Positions 8,903-17,309 of a stretch of 64,000 nt of DNA are shown one piece after another. The position numbers and the translations under genes were made by a program. Under the pieces are notes generated by a model. That model was not told where the DNA came from and did not search any database. It worked only from the letters and a program-made list of their open reading frames with translations. Numbering within the stretch: the first letter of the stretch is position 1; the number at the start of each line of letters is the position of its first letter. The stretch lies in NCBI RefSeq assembly GCF_030317105.1, contig NZ_JASZYG010000008.1, forward strand, positions 248,001 through 312,000. Reading direction: 5' to 3'. This DNA is from Variovorax brevis. Lineage in GTDB: Bacteria > Pseudomonadota > Gammaproteobacteria > Burkholderiales > Burkholderiaceae_C.

Positions 8903-10960
8903 AGCAAGACAAGATCGTCACGGCCGAGGAAGCTGTCGCCTTGATACGCGATGGCGATTCGGTGAGTTGCTCGGGCTTCGTCGGCATCGGCACGCCGGAG
9001 GCGCTGATCGAGGCGCTGGAGAAGCGTTTTGTCGAAACGCAGGGTCCCCGCGACCTCACGCTGATCTTTGCCGCGGCGCCGGGCGACGCCAAGGAGCGCG
9101 GGCTCAACCGGCTCGCGCATGCGGGGCTGGTCAAGCGGGCCATTGGCGGCCACTGGTCGCTCGTGCCCAAGCTCGCAAAGCTGGCCACGGACAACCTCAT
9201 CGAGGCGTACAACCTTCCGCTCGGCGTTGTCTCGCACTTGTACCGCGACGTGGCGGCGCACCGTGCGGGGAGCTTGAGCAAGGTCGGCATGGGCACCTTC
9301 GTCGACCCGCGCAACGGCGGCGGCAAGATCAACGCGCGAACCACCGAAGACCTGGTGCGCGTGATGGACATCGACGGCGAGGAATGGCTGTTCTACAAAG
9401 ACCTTCCCCGTGAACGTAGCGCTGATCCGCGGCACCACCGCCGATGCGTCCGGCAACGTCACGATGGAACGCGAGGCGCTGGTGCTGGACGCGCAGGCGG
9501 CCGCGATGGCGGCACGCAATGCCAACGGCCTGGTCATCGCGCAGGTGGAGCGCATCGCCGCCACGGGCTCGCTGGATGCGCGCAGCGTGGTGGTGCCCGG
9601 CGTGCTGGTCGATTGCGTCGTGCTGGCGCCTGCGTCATCGCACCTGCAGACCTACGGCACCGACTACAACGCCGCCTTCTCCGGCGAAATCCGCGTGCCC
9701 ACCGACAAGATCGAACCGCCGCCACTGGACGAGCGAAAGCTCATCGCGCGGCGTTGCGCCTTCGAATTGCCGCTGGGCGGCGTCATCAACCTGGGCATCG
9801 GCGTGCCGGAGGTGGTGGCCGCCGTGGCCGCCGAAGAGCGCGTGCTGGACGACCTGACGCTCACGGCCGAGCCCGGCGTGATCGGCGGCATGCCGCAGGG
9901 CGGGCTGGACTTCGGCGCGGCGGTCAACGTGCAGGCGCTGCTGCACCAGAACCAGCAGTTTGATTTCTACGATGGCGGCGGGCTCGACCTCGCATGCCTG
10001 GGCATGGCGGAGATCGACCGCGTGGGCAACGTCAACGTGAGCCGTTTCGGGCCGCGCCTGGCGGGGGCGGGTGGTTTCATCAACATCAGCCAGAACGCCC
10101 GCCGGCTGATCTTCGCGGGTACGTTCACCGCGGGCGGGCTGGAGGTGTCGGTGGAAGATGGCAAGGTGCGCATCCACGCCGAAGGCAAGGTGCGCAAGTT
10201 TGTCGATGCGGTCGAGCAGATCACCTTCAGCGGTGCGCAGGGGGCGGCCAAGGGTCAGTCGGTGCTCTACGTGACGGAGCGTTGCGTGTTCAGGCTGCAA
10301 CCGGAAGGCTTGCAACTGATTGAGGTGGCGCCGGGCATCGACGTGGAGCGCGACATCCTCGCGCACATGGCGTTCCGGCCGGTGATCGGCACCGTGGCCA
10401 CCATGGACGCACGCATCTACCGCACCCGCTCGATGGGCCTCGCAGCCGTGCTGCAAGACCTCCAGCTTTCCGACCGCCTCACCTACGACGCCGGGCGCAA
10501 CACGCTCTTCGTCAACTTCGAGGGCATGGTGATCCGCAGCATGGAAGACATCGAGAGCGTGCGCCGCGTGTTCGAGGCGCTGTGCAGCCAGTTCGACCGC
10601 AAGGTGAACGTGATCGTCAACTACGACGGCTTCAAGCTCGACGACATGGTGAGCGAGCCCTATGAAGAAATGGTGGCCGCGCTGCGGGCGAAGTACTACG
10701 CCACCGGCCGGCGCTACAGCACCAGCGCTTTCATGCGCGCGAAGCTGGGGGGCGCGTTGCAGTCTCGCCAATCCTCAGCTCGCGTCTTTGAGACACGCGC
10801 CGAGGCAGCGGAATTTCTGCGGAGTCGCCCGAACGCCGCAACGTCTGCCCCGAAAAGTCAGAACGCAGAATTGCAAAAGCCAAATCTATCAATAGCAAGA
10901 AAAGATCGATTGGACCAGCGGGATCCATCCGTGAATACTTCATCCACCAACCGCTGTTGA
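8899..10960 (+). pseudogene. acyl-CoA:carboxylate CoA-transferase (YdiF/propionate CoA-transferase type), interrupted by a one-base frameshift
   Basis: Two frames together encode one family I CoA-transferase. The first (from 8899) has the N-terminal CoA-transferase domain with GFVGIGTPEALI and runs in register to EEWLFYKDLP. The second continues from VNVALIRGTTAD to the end, including the catalytic Glu (codon 9869-9871, LTAEPGVIGG). The join falls in a run of four C at 9406-9409: three C would restore the family sequence. A GTG at 9410 could restart translation, but no Shine-Dalgarno is evident. The family moves CoA between acyl-CoA and carboxylates such as acetate, propionate, lactate or 3-oxo acids. 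The C-terminal 60 residues extend past the usual end and are polar. Whether the shift is a real mutation or a base-calling error is open. Confidence 0.85.
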
Positions 10961-11003
10961 GCCCTGATCAACAGCACCCCCGCAAAAATCTGGAGACAAG
11001 CAA

Positions 11004-12011
11004 ATGGAATTTTTTCGCCGCACCGGCGATGCATCGCATCGCCTCACCTTTGCCGTCGGGACCGCCGTTGCAATGGCCACCACGCTTCCCGCACTGTCAG
11101 CGCATGCGCAGGCGTACCCCACGCGGCCGATCAAGCTGATCGTGCCATTCCCGGCGGGCGGGGGAACAGACCTCATCGCACGCGAAGTAGCCAACAAGGT
11201 CGCAACGCAGCAAGGCTGGACCATCATCGTTGACAACAAGCCAGGCTCTGGCGGCAACCTGGGCGTGGATGCAGCCGCCAAGGCGCCACCTGATGGCTAC
11301 ACGTTGGTTCTGGGTCAAACCAGCAATCTGGCGGTCAATCCGACGCTGTACGCCAAGCTGCCCTACAACCCGCAGAAAGATCTGACGGCGGTGGGTTTGG
11401 TGGCCAGTGCGCCGCTGGTGCTCGTGGTGGCGACGAATTCTCCCTACAAGACGCTCGCCGACGTCATTGCGGCCGCCAAGGCCAAACCGGAGTCGCTCAA
11501 CTACGCCAGTTCGGGCAGCGGAACGGTTGCCCATCTCGCGGCCGAACAACTGCAGAAAACCGCCAACGTGAAGTTCACGCACGTGCCATACAAGGGTGCG
11601 GCGCAAGGTTCCACCGATCTGATCGGCGGACAGATCCAGATGTACATGTCGTCCATTCCGACGCTCATTGGCCACATCAAGAGCGGCAAGATGCGAGCCA
11701 TCGCAGTGACCTCGGCCAAGCGCGCTGACGACCTGCCGAACGTGCCAACAGTCGCGGAATCGGGCTACAAGGGATTCGAGGCGGTCACCTGGTTCGGCAT
11801 TGCAGGCCCGGCCGGCTTACCCAAGGACGCCGTGACAAAGCTGAATGGTGCCTTCAACAAGGCACTGGAAACGCCGGAAGTGCAGAAGAAGCTGGGCGAG
11901 CAAGGCGCCGACGTCATCGTTGGCACACCTGACAAGTTCAGTGCCCTGATCAAGGATGACATCGTCCGATGGGGCGCGATCGTCAAGGAATCGGGCGCCA
12001 AGGTCGACTGA
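11004..12011 (+). CDS. Bug family tripartite tricarboxylate transporter substrate-binding protein
   Basis: A 335-residue periplasmic receptor with a signal peptide ending near residue 36 (LSAHAQA), followed by the Bug signature YPTRPIKLIVPFPAGGGTD and the PPDGYTL loop. Bug proteins bind small carboxylates and deliver them to TctAB-type permeases; no tctA or tctB is in the window. A TGGAGA ribosome site precedes the ATG. It follows the CoA-transferase by 43 bases and precedes an amidohydrolase, so it probably senses or binds a substrate of this operon. Confidence 0.9.
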   Translation: MEFFRRTGDASHRLTFAVGTAVAMATTLPALSAHAQAYPTRPIKLIVPFPAGGGTDLIAREVANKVATQQGWTIIVDNKPGSGGNLGVDAAAKAPPDGYTLVLGQTSNLAVNPTLYAKLPYNPQKDLTAVGLVASAPLVLVVATNSPYKTLADVIAAAKAKPESLNYASSGSGTVAHLAAEQLQKTANVKFTHVPYKGAAQGSTDLIGGQIQMYMSSIPTLIGHIKSGKMRAIAVTSAKRADDLPNVPTVAESGYKGFEAVTWFGIAGPAGLPKDAVTKLNGAFNKALETPEVQKKLGEQGADVIVGTPDKFSALIKDDIVRWGAIVKESGAKVD

Positions 12012-12046
12012 CGCACGTTTGACGCTCACACCGCCAGGGGCGCGAG

Positions 12047-12955
12047 ATGCAAACCATGAGCGACGAGACGGTCACCGCACCGTTCTCGGCGGGGGAGGGG
12101 CGCACGCCGGTGAACGTCCCGCCGGGTGCCTGCGATTGCCATGTGCACGTCTATGACGCGAAATTTCCTGCGGTGCCGGGTGCACGGCTCACGCCACCGG
12201 ATGCCACAGTCGCGGACTACCGATTGCTGCAACGGCGCACCGGTACCGGGCGCGTCGTCTTCGTCACACCATCGACCTATGGCACCGACAACCGGCCCAT
12301 GGTCCACGCACTTGCCGCATTCGGCGCATCAGCGCGGGGCGTTGCGGTCATCGACGAACGGATCAGCGACGACGAATTGCAATCGATGCATGACGCTGGC
12401 GTTCGAGGCATTCGTCTGAACCTGTCGCTGGGTGTCGTCGGTTCGTCGGGCCAGATTGAAAACCTTGCAGCGCGCATCGCGCCAAGGGGCTGGCACCTGC
12501 AGTTGCTGGCGCCGCCCGACACGCTGGCGCAACTCGGTTCGCGCTTGGACCGCCTGCCGGTCGACATCGTGTTCGACCACTTCGGTCGCATTGCACCGTC
12601 CATGGCGAACCACCATCCGGCTCATGCGCTCGTCTTGCGGATGCTCGCCAGTGGGCGGGCATGGGTGAAGCTGTCAGGTTGCTACATCGTGAGTGAATCG
12701 GGCGCTCCCGATTACGAGGACGTGACGCCCTTGGCGCGCGAGTACTTGCGCATTGCGCCGAAGCGCGTGCTGTGGGGAAGCGACTGGCCCCATGCCTCTG
12801 CGTCGGCCGGGCATCAATCCATGCCGGACGACGCCCACCAGATGACCTTGTTGGCCTGCTGGGCCGATGACGACGCCGCGCTGCAGCGCGTACTGGTCGA
12901 CAACCCGGCCGCGCTGTACGGATTCTCCCCACCGAATTTGAAGGACTCCTTATGA
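12047..12955 (+). CDS. amidohydrolase, 2-pyrone-4,6-dicarboxylate hydrolase-like
   Basis: A 302-residue TIM-barrel amidohydrolase. The N-terminal metal motif is CDCHVHVYD, a mid-barrel His is in VFDHFGR, and the C-terminal Asp is in WGSDWPH. The pattern is that of the LigI-like group (lactonases acting on dicarboxylate lactones) without a signal peptide. A second Met three codons in is an alternative start. It is the intact paralogue of the truncated gene at 2567. Its stop overlaps the start of the next Bug receptor (ATGA), so enzyme and receptor are coupled. The reaction, probably hydrolysis of a lactone or cyclic ester, is inferred from family. Confidence 0.85.
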   Translation: MQTMSDETVTAPFSAGEGRTPVNVPPGACDCHVHVYDAKFPAVPGARLTPPDATVADYRLLQRRTGTGRVVFVTPSTYGTDNRPMVHALAAFGASARGVAVIDERISDDELQSMHDAGVRGIRLNLSLGVVGSSGQIENLAARIAPRGWHLQLLAPPDTLAQLGSRLDRLPVDIVFDHFGRIAPSMANHHPAHALVLRMLASGRAWVKLSGCYIVSESGAPDYEDVTPLAREYLRIAPKRVLWGSDWPHASASAGHQSMPDDAHQMTLLACWADDDAALQRVLVDNPAALYGFSPPNLKDSL

Positions 12956-13938
12956 AAGTCACTTCCCGCCGCGCGTTCTGCGCCGCCGCCGTCACGCTGC
13001 TTGCTCTTGCAGGCGCTCCCGCCACCGCGCAGTCCAACTGGCCGGCTGGCAAGCCCATCACCTGGGTCGTGCCGTATCCGCCGGGCGGGACGACCGACAT
13101 ACTGGGCCGTGCCATCGCGGTTCGCCTGGGCACCGCGCTTGGAACCACCGTGATCGTCGACAACAAAGCCGGCGCGACCGGAACGATTGGCTCCGGCTAC
13201 GTCGCCAAGGCAGCGCCGGACGGCTACACCTTGCTCGGTACGTCGATCGGCCCGCAAGCCATCGTGCCGAACCTCATGCAGAAGATGCAGTACGACCCGG
13301 TCAAGGCCTTTGCGCCGGTGTCGCTGATCGGCACGGTCCCGCATGTACTGGTCGTTGGCAACTCGCATTCATTCCGCTCCGTGGCCGAATTGGTTGCGGA
13401 TGCCAAGGCGCGACCGCGGGCGCTTTCTTTTGCGTCTGGCGGCAACGGAACCGTCCTGCAGATGCAGGGGGAGCTGCTGGCCCTGCAGACCGGCGCGAAG
13501 ATGACACACGTCCCCTACAAGGGCGACACGCCCGCGGTCCAGGACGTGTTGGCAGGTCACGCGAGCTTCATGTTCGCGCCCATTGCGGCCGCGTTGCCGC
13601 ATGTGCAGAGCGGTCGGTTGAAGGCGCTGGCCGTGACCTCGTCCACGAGGATCAAGTCCTTGCCGGAGGTTCCGACGATGGCCCAAGCCGGCATCAAGGA
13701 CTTTGTCGTCGAGCAATGGCAGGCGGCGTATGTGCCTGCGGGCACGCCCCAGCCCATCGTGCAGCGTCTGCACCAAGAGATCGTTCGAATCCTCAAGGAC
13801 CCCGAGGTGGTGGCCATGGCCGACAAGCTTGGCGTCACCCTGATCGGTAGTTCGCCGCAACAGCTTGCCGACACCCAGAAGACCGACCTCGCCAAGTGGG
13901 CGCGGGTCATCAAGGACGCCGGCATCAAGGCTGACTAG
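12952..13938 (+). CDS. Bug family tripartite tricarboxylate transporter substrate-binding protein
   Basis: A 328-residue receptor with a signal peptide ending near residue 26 (APATAQ) and the motifs ITWVVPYPPGGTTD, VIVDNKAGATG and APDGYTLLG. It is translationally coupled to the amidohydrolase upstream (ATGA). The ligand is presumably the amidohydrolase substrate or a relative. Membrane partners are absent here, as is usual for Bug receptors scattered in Burkholderiales genomes. Confidence 0.9.
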   Translation: MKVTSRRAFCAAAVTLLALAGAPATAQSNWPAGKPITWVVPYPPGGTTDILGRAIAVRLGTALGTTVIVDNKAGATGTIGSGYVAKAAPDGYTLLGTSIGPQAIVPNLMQKMQYDPVKAFAPVSLIGTVPHVLVVGNSHSFRSVAELVADAKARPRALSFASGGNGTVLQMQGELLALQTGAKMTHVPYKGDTPAVQDVLAGHASFMFAPIAAALPHVQSGRLKALAVTSSTRIKSLPEVPTMAQAGIKDFVVEQWQAAYVPAGTPQPIVQRLHQEIVRILKDPEVVAMADKLGVTLIGSSPQQLADTQKTDLAKWARVIKDAGIKAD

Positions 13939-13968
13939 GCGCTCACAACATATCCAACGGAGACACCC

Positions 13969-14964
13969 ATGACCTACGCTTTCGAAAACACTCGCCATCT
14001 CGCGCTGGCCTCGGCTGCCGCTCTCGTCATCTGCGCAATTCCTGCGGGGCCACTCATGGCCCAAGGTGCGTATCCCACCAAGCCGGTCAAGATCGTCGTG
14101 CCGTACCCACCGGGCGGCGCTGTCGACCAGGTGACCCGAAAAGTCGCGCAGAAGCTGACCGAGCAAACCGGACAGAGTTTTTACGTCGAGAACAAGGCCG
14201 GCGCCACCGGCACCATTGGGGCGCAACAGGTTGCCAAGTCGGCGGCCGACGGCTACACGCTGATGGCAAACGACACCACCTACACGATCCTGCCGCACGT
14301 CTTCAACAAGCTGCCTTTCGATCAGCAGGCGGACCTGGTTCCAGTGGTCGGCTTCAACTTTGCGCCGATGGCGCTGGTGGTGCCAGCCGACTCCCGCTTC
14401 AAGACACTGGCCGACCTGATCGCCTATGCCAAGGCCAACCCCGACAAACTCAACTACGGCACGGGCGGCGCAGGCACGACGCCGCACTTCGCCACCGAGG
14501 CATTGGCGAGCGCAGCCAACATCAAGGTGACGCACGTGCCCTTCAAGGGCGCGGGCGAGGCGACGATTGCCTTGCTCTCCGGCACGATTGACTTCCAGAT
14601 CGCGTCAACGCCGGGGATCATGGGTCAGGTCAAGGGGGGCAAGGTCAGGCTGCTGGGCATCAGCGGCGACAAACGGCTCGCGGCCCTGCCGAACGTGCCC
14701 ACCTTCGCAGAGGCGGGCGTGAAGGGCTATGGCGTCATCAACTTCACTGGCTTGTGGGCTCCCAAGGGCACACCGCTATCAGCCGTCCAAAGGCTGCAAA
14801 AGGAGGTGACGACTGCAATGGCCAGCGCCGATGTGCAGCAGTTCTCCAATGACCTCGGGTCGGTCCCGTCGGTTGTTGCGGGCGACGCGTTCAGCGAGAT
14901 GCTCAAGGGCAACACACAGCTTTGGGCCAAGGTCGCAGCTACGGCAAAGGTGGAAAAGCAATAG
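13969..14964 (+). CDS. Bug family tripartite tricarboxylate transporter substrate-binding protein
   Basis: A 331-residue receptor with a signal peptide ending near residue 32 (PLMAQG), then YPTKPVKIVVPYPPGGAVD, ENKAGATGTIGA and AADGYTL. The ribosome site ACGGAGA lies 8-10 bases before the ATG. It follows the previous Bug gene by 30 bases and closes the plus-strand array. The two adjacent receptors differ throughout and probably bind different ligands. No hairpin with a T-run is evident after the stop. Confidence 0.9.
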   Translation: MTYAFENTRHLALASAAALVICAIPAGPLMAQGAYPTKPVKIVVPYPPGGAVDQVTRKVAQKLTEQTGQSFYVENKAGATGTIGAQQVAKSAADGYTLMANDTTYTILPHVFNKLPFDQQADLVPVVGFNFAPMALVVPADSRFKTLADLIAYAKANPDKLNYGTGGAGTTPHFATEALASAANIKVTHVPFKGAGEATIALLSGTIDFQIASTPGIMGQVKGGKVRLLGISGDKRLAALPNVPTFAEAGVKGYGVINFTGLWAPKGTPLSAVQRLQKEVTTAMASADVQQFSNDLGSVPSVVAGDAFSEMLKGNTQLWAKVAATAKVEKQ

Positions 14965-15050
14965 TGGTTGAGGAGTGACAAGGGCCCTCGCGGCCACACG
15001 AAAGCCAGCACAAAAACGTGTGAAACCACGCGAGGGACGCAGCAGCGACA

Positions 15051-15248
15051 TTGATCGCCTCAGCGACGACTTCTTTGGGAACCGCCGTGCTGTACATCCC
15101 GCGCGACACGCTCGACGCCGCCTTGCCGCAGCCGATGCGCCTGCACGGCTTGTCGCCCGACAACGCGTGCGCGCACCTGCTGGCACCGCAAGAGCTGCCC
15201 GTGCTCCCGGCAGCCGCGACGCTGCTATCGCGATTCGTGCTTGTCTGA
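15051..15248 (+). pseudogene. fragment of an AraC-family regulator (N-terminal sensing domain)
   Basis: A short frame whose translation includes AVLYIPRDTLDAALPQPMRL and then HGLSPDNACAHLLA. This matches the stretch VLTVFIPRASLDALMPRQLDL/HGVVPMGACSTILA of the intact AraC-type regulator at 21344-22405. About 50 residues of similarity remain, and neither the start of the sensing domain nor any HTH domain follows. The rest of 14965-15224 shows no other gene. It is best read as the relic of a regulator that once served the upstream catabolic array. Confidence 0.55.
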
Positions 15249-15593
15249 CTTGTAGCGATGCTCGGCCGCCTCCAGATGGCGACGGAACACGCTCGACACC
15301 AGGTCGATGCCGATGCCACCGAAGAGGGCGGGAATCAGGTAGAGGCCGATCGCCAATTCAGAATCGAAGAAGTTGTCGAAGTGCGATGGCGACTTGCTCG
15401 CGGCCGCCTGCAGGCCATGCAGCATGCTCACGTCGGCCGCCGCAATCACTACCAGCGTCAGGCCGAGCCAGAACACCGACCCGGACGAAATGGCGCGACG
15501 CTTGCGCAACGACAGGTAAAGGCACAGCGGCACCACGAAGGACGCCACGACGGCGATCCAGAAGCGCAGCTCGACGAAGACGGATCCGGTCAT
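15225..15593 (-). CDS. small integral membrane protein of unknown function
   Basis: I do not recognise this 122-residue protein. It has three clear hydrophobic segments: about residues 8-25 (FWIAVVASFVVPLCLYLSL), 37-58, and 85-108 (LAIGLYLIPALFGGIGIDLV). It ends in a charged tail rich in His, Arg and Lys. The start chosen is the Met of MTGSVFVELRFW; a longer frame adds 31 polar residues that do not look like protein. Its last 24 bases overlap the AraC fragment on the other strand. It could be in one unit with the cupin gene upstream. Confidence 0.65.
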   Translation of the reverse strand: MTGSVFVELRFWIAVVASFVVPLCLYLSLRKRRAISSGSVFWLGLTLVVIAAADVSMLHGLQAAASKSPSHFDNFFDSELAIGLYLIPALFGGIGIDLVSSVFRRHLEAAEHRYKSDKHESR

Positions 15594-15657
15594 GAACAAG
15601 ACCCCGGCGCTCGGCACTGCGTGTCCTCGCTGCCCGCCGTTGGGATGCGCGCAGCGC

Positions 15658-16164
15658 TCATGGCGCCTCGCCATCGAATCCGCCACCGCCCACCTTCAGC
15701 GGAGCGCCCAGCAGCACGACGCCCCAGCGCCGGCCGAAGCTGCGCAGTGCGGCACGGTCGGTGGCCTTGCCATCGAGCAGCGCGGCCAGCTCGCGAAAGA
15801 AGCGCACGGCGTCGATGCCCGGCTCGATGATCACCTGCTGGCGCGCGCCGGTGCCCGTCACGTTGACGAAGGCGCGGGCCGCGCCGGCGGGCACGCGCAC
15901 CAGGTCGCCGCGCCGCGCGATGAAGCGCCGGCCGTCGACTTCGAAGAGGTAGCGGCCGGTCACGATCTCGAAGGTCTCGGACTCGGCGCGCCGGTGCAGC
16001 GGCGGGCCGAAGCCGGCCGCGTTGGTGGTCTCGATGACCGTGGCCTGCGCCTTGTCGGCCTCGAACGGAAAGCGCACCCGCACGGTGAGCCCCAGCGCCG
16101 GGATGCGGATGATCGGCTCCTCGCGCCGCGGCCGGGCCGTGCTGACGATCGCCTCGCCGCTCAC
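15658..16164 (-). CDS. cupin domain-containing protein
   Basis: A 168-residue single-domain cupin. The first cupin motif is GFGPPLHRRAESETFEIVTG, with His and Glu metal ligands (one usual His is Arg here), and the second is GDLVRVPAGAARAFVN, lacking its usual late His. The domain order resembles quercetin dioxygenase-like cupins, but the altered ligands make enzymatic activity doubtful. The GTG start lies in the stop of the upstream gene (GTGA overlap), which fixes the start and argues for co-expression with the Gly/Cys-repeat protein. Confidence 0.75.
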   Translation of the reverse strand: MSGEAIVSTARPRREEPIIRIPALGLTVRVRFPFEADKAQATVIETTNAAGFGPPLHRRAESETFEIVTGRYLFEVDGRRFIARRGDLVRVPAGAARAFVNVTGTGARQQVIIEPGIDAVRFFRELAALLDGKATDRAALRSFGRRWGVVLLGAPLKVGGGGFDGEAP

Positions 16165-16511
16165 TTCCAGCCGCCGTCCGGGAGGCGTCCGTGATACGGC
16201 GTGTTGCGGCAGTGGCCCCACGGCCCGTGCCAATAGCCGGGCGGGCAACCATTGCTCACGACAGGCCGCGGCTGGTAGTAGCCGCCGGGCAGCGGGCCGT
16301 AGTAAGGCGTGTAGCGGCAATGGCCCCAGGGGCCGCGCCATCCGTTGGGCCCGCAACCGCCGGAGACCGGCACGATCATCGAAGCGTCGACCGCCACGGC
16401 GCCCGGCGACTGCGTGGCGCTGGCGGCGCTCGCAGCGCCCGTGGCCGCCACGAGGGTGCTGATGAAGGCAGCTGCCAGCAGCTTGTGTTTCCAGTTGGAG
16501 GACATGGCCAT
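16161..16511 (-). CDS. small secreted protein with two Gly/Cys-rich repeats (GCG_CRPN-like)
   Basis: A 116-residue exported protein. Residues 1-30 form a signal peptide (MAMSSNWKHKLLAAAFISTL through ASA). The mature part carries two copies of a roughly 21-residue unit: GCGPNGWRGPWGHCRYTPYYG and GCPPGYWHGPWGHCRNTPYHG differ at few positions and each has two Cys. This resembles the GCG_CRPN family of small secreted proteins, whose role is unknown. A Met three codons in is an alternative start. It lies between a carboxypeptidase-regulatory-like secreted protein and a cupin. Confidence 0.7.
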   Translation of the reverse strand: MAMSSNWKHKLLAAAFISTLVAATGAASAASATQSPGAVAVDASMIVPVSGGCGPNGWRGPWGHCRYTPYYGPLPGGYYQPRPVVSNGCPPGYWHGPWGHCRNTPYHGRLPDGGWK

Positions 16512-16520
16512 GTGTCCCGT

Positions 16521-17006
16521 TCAGGAGCTTGCGCTCACGCCGGTGCCGGCCGGCCACACGAACACGCTGTGCGCGGGCGCGCCCGTGCGCACGTCGATGC
16601 GCTGGGTGAGCGTGCGGCCGGCGAAGGTGGCCTGCACGTCGTAGCGGCCCGGGAGCAGCTGCGCGAGCAGGAAGGGGCCTTGCGTGACCACATCGCGCAA
16701 CACCGGCTGGCCGGATGCGTCGCGCACCGTGACCTGCACGTCGGACGCAAAGGCCGCGCGCTTGCCGTCGCGGATCGCGAACTCGAAGCTCGCGGGCCAC
16801 TGGTTGCTGGCGTGTTTCATCAGGGCAGCCTCGCCCGCGCCGATGCCGCCGCTGACGTACTCGACGCCGGCGTCATTGACGTAGACGGTCGGGCTGTCGT
16901 CGGCTTGCGCCGCGATCGCGCCGAGCAGGGCGGCGCCGGACACGGCCAGCACGGCAAGGGGTTGCCAGGGGCTGCGCCTTGGCGGGGTATTGCAATGGGA
17001 TTGCAT
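16521..17006 (-). CDS. secreted protein with carboxypeptidase regulatory-like (beta-sandwich) domain
   Basis: A 161-residue exported protein starting at MQSHCNTPPRRSPW; a longer frame upstream lacks protein-like composition. A signal peptide ends near residue 35 (GAIAAQA). The mature part has the pattern of a small beta-sandwich like the carboxypeptidase regulatory domain: VQVTVRDASGQPVLRDVVTQ, then GPFLLAQLLPGRYDVQATFAG and TLTQRIDVRTG. Such domains bind surfaces or other proteins and are not enzymes. The next gene starts 10 bases beyond its stop. Confidence 0.68.
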   Translation of the reverse strand: MQSHCNTPPRRSPWQPLAVLAVSGAALLGAIAAQADDSPTVYVNDAGVEYVSGGIGAGEAALMKHASNQWPASFEFAIRDGKRAAFASDVQVTVRDASGQPVLRDVVTQGPFLLAQLLPGRYDVQATFAGRTLTQRIDVRTGAPAHSVFVWPAGTGVSASS

Positions 17007-17309
17007 GTCGAATTCCTCATCGATGCGGGTCTCGCCCGCGGGTTGGTTGTGAAGGTCTTCCGCACGCCGCACGAGTGCATTGATTGCGGTGAAGAAATGG
17101 TAGGAACGGGCACCTGCGGTGTGTGGCCGCTGCATCCCATTTCGTGCCCCGGCGTTTCACGCGTTGATGCGCTGCAAGTCCGCGCATGGAGACGCACAGG
17201 CATGAATTGGGATGCACGCACCACTTCAGATCGCGCGTCGCTTCTAAATTCAACGGCGTACGTTTTCGTACGCATCCATTCATCCATCACTCACCGACGA
17301 GAACCCGAA
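17007..17309. other. divergent intergenic region
   Basis: These 303 bases separate the minus-strand secreted-protein genes from the plus-strand lipoprotein gene and must hold promoters for both. No convincing ORF is present. The one clear structure is the inverted repeat at 17256-17273 listed separately. Confidence 0.6.
17256..17273. promoter_or_regulatory. perfect 7-bp inverted repeat with TTTT loop upstream of lipoprotein gene
   Basis: GCGTACG-TTTT-CGTACGC is a perfect inverted repeat with a four-base centre. It ends 36 bases before the ATG at 17310. It could be a repressor operator or a hairpin in the 5' leader; the centre is T-rich but no T-run follows, so it is not a classic terminator. 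Confidence 0.45.

Noticed and set aside
9410-10960. Second CoA-transferase half as an independent beta-subunit gene
   Set aside because: It begins in the middle of the N-terminal domain, lacks a ribosome site, and joins perfectly to the upstream frame after removal of one C; two-subunit transferases break at a different place.
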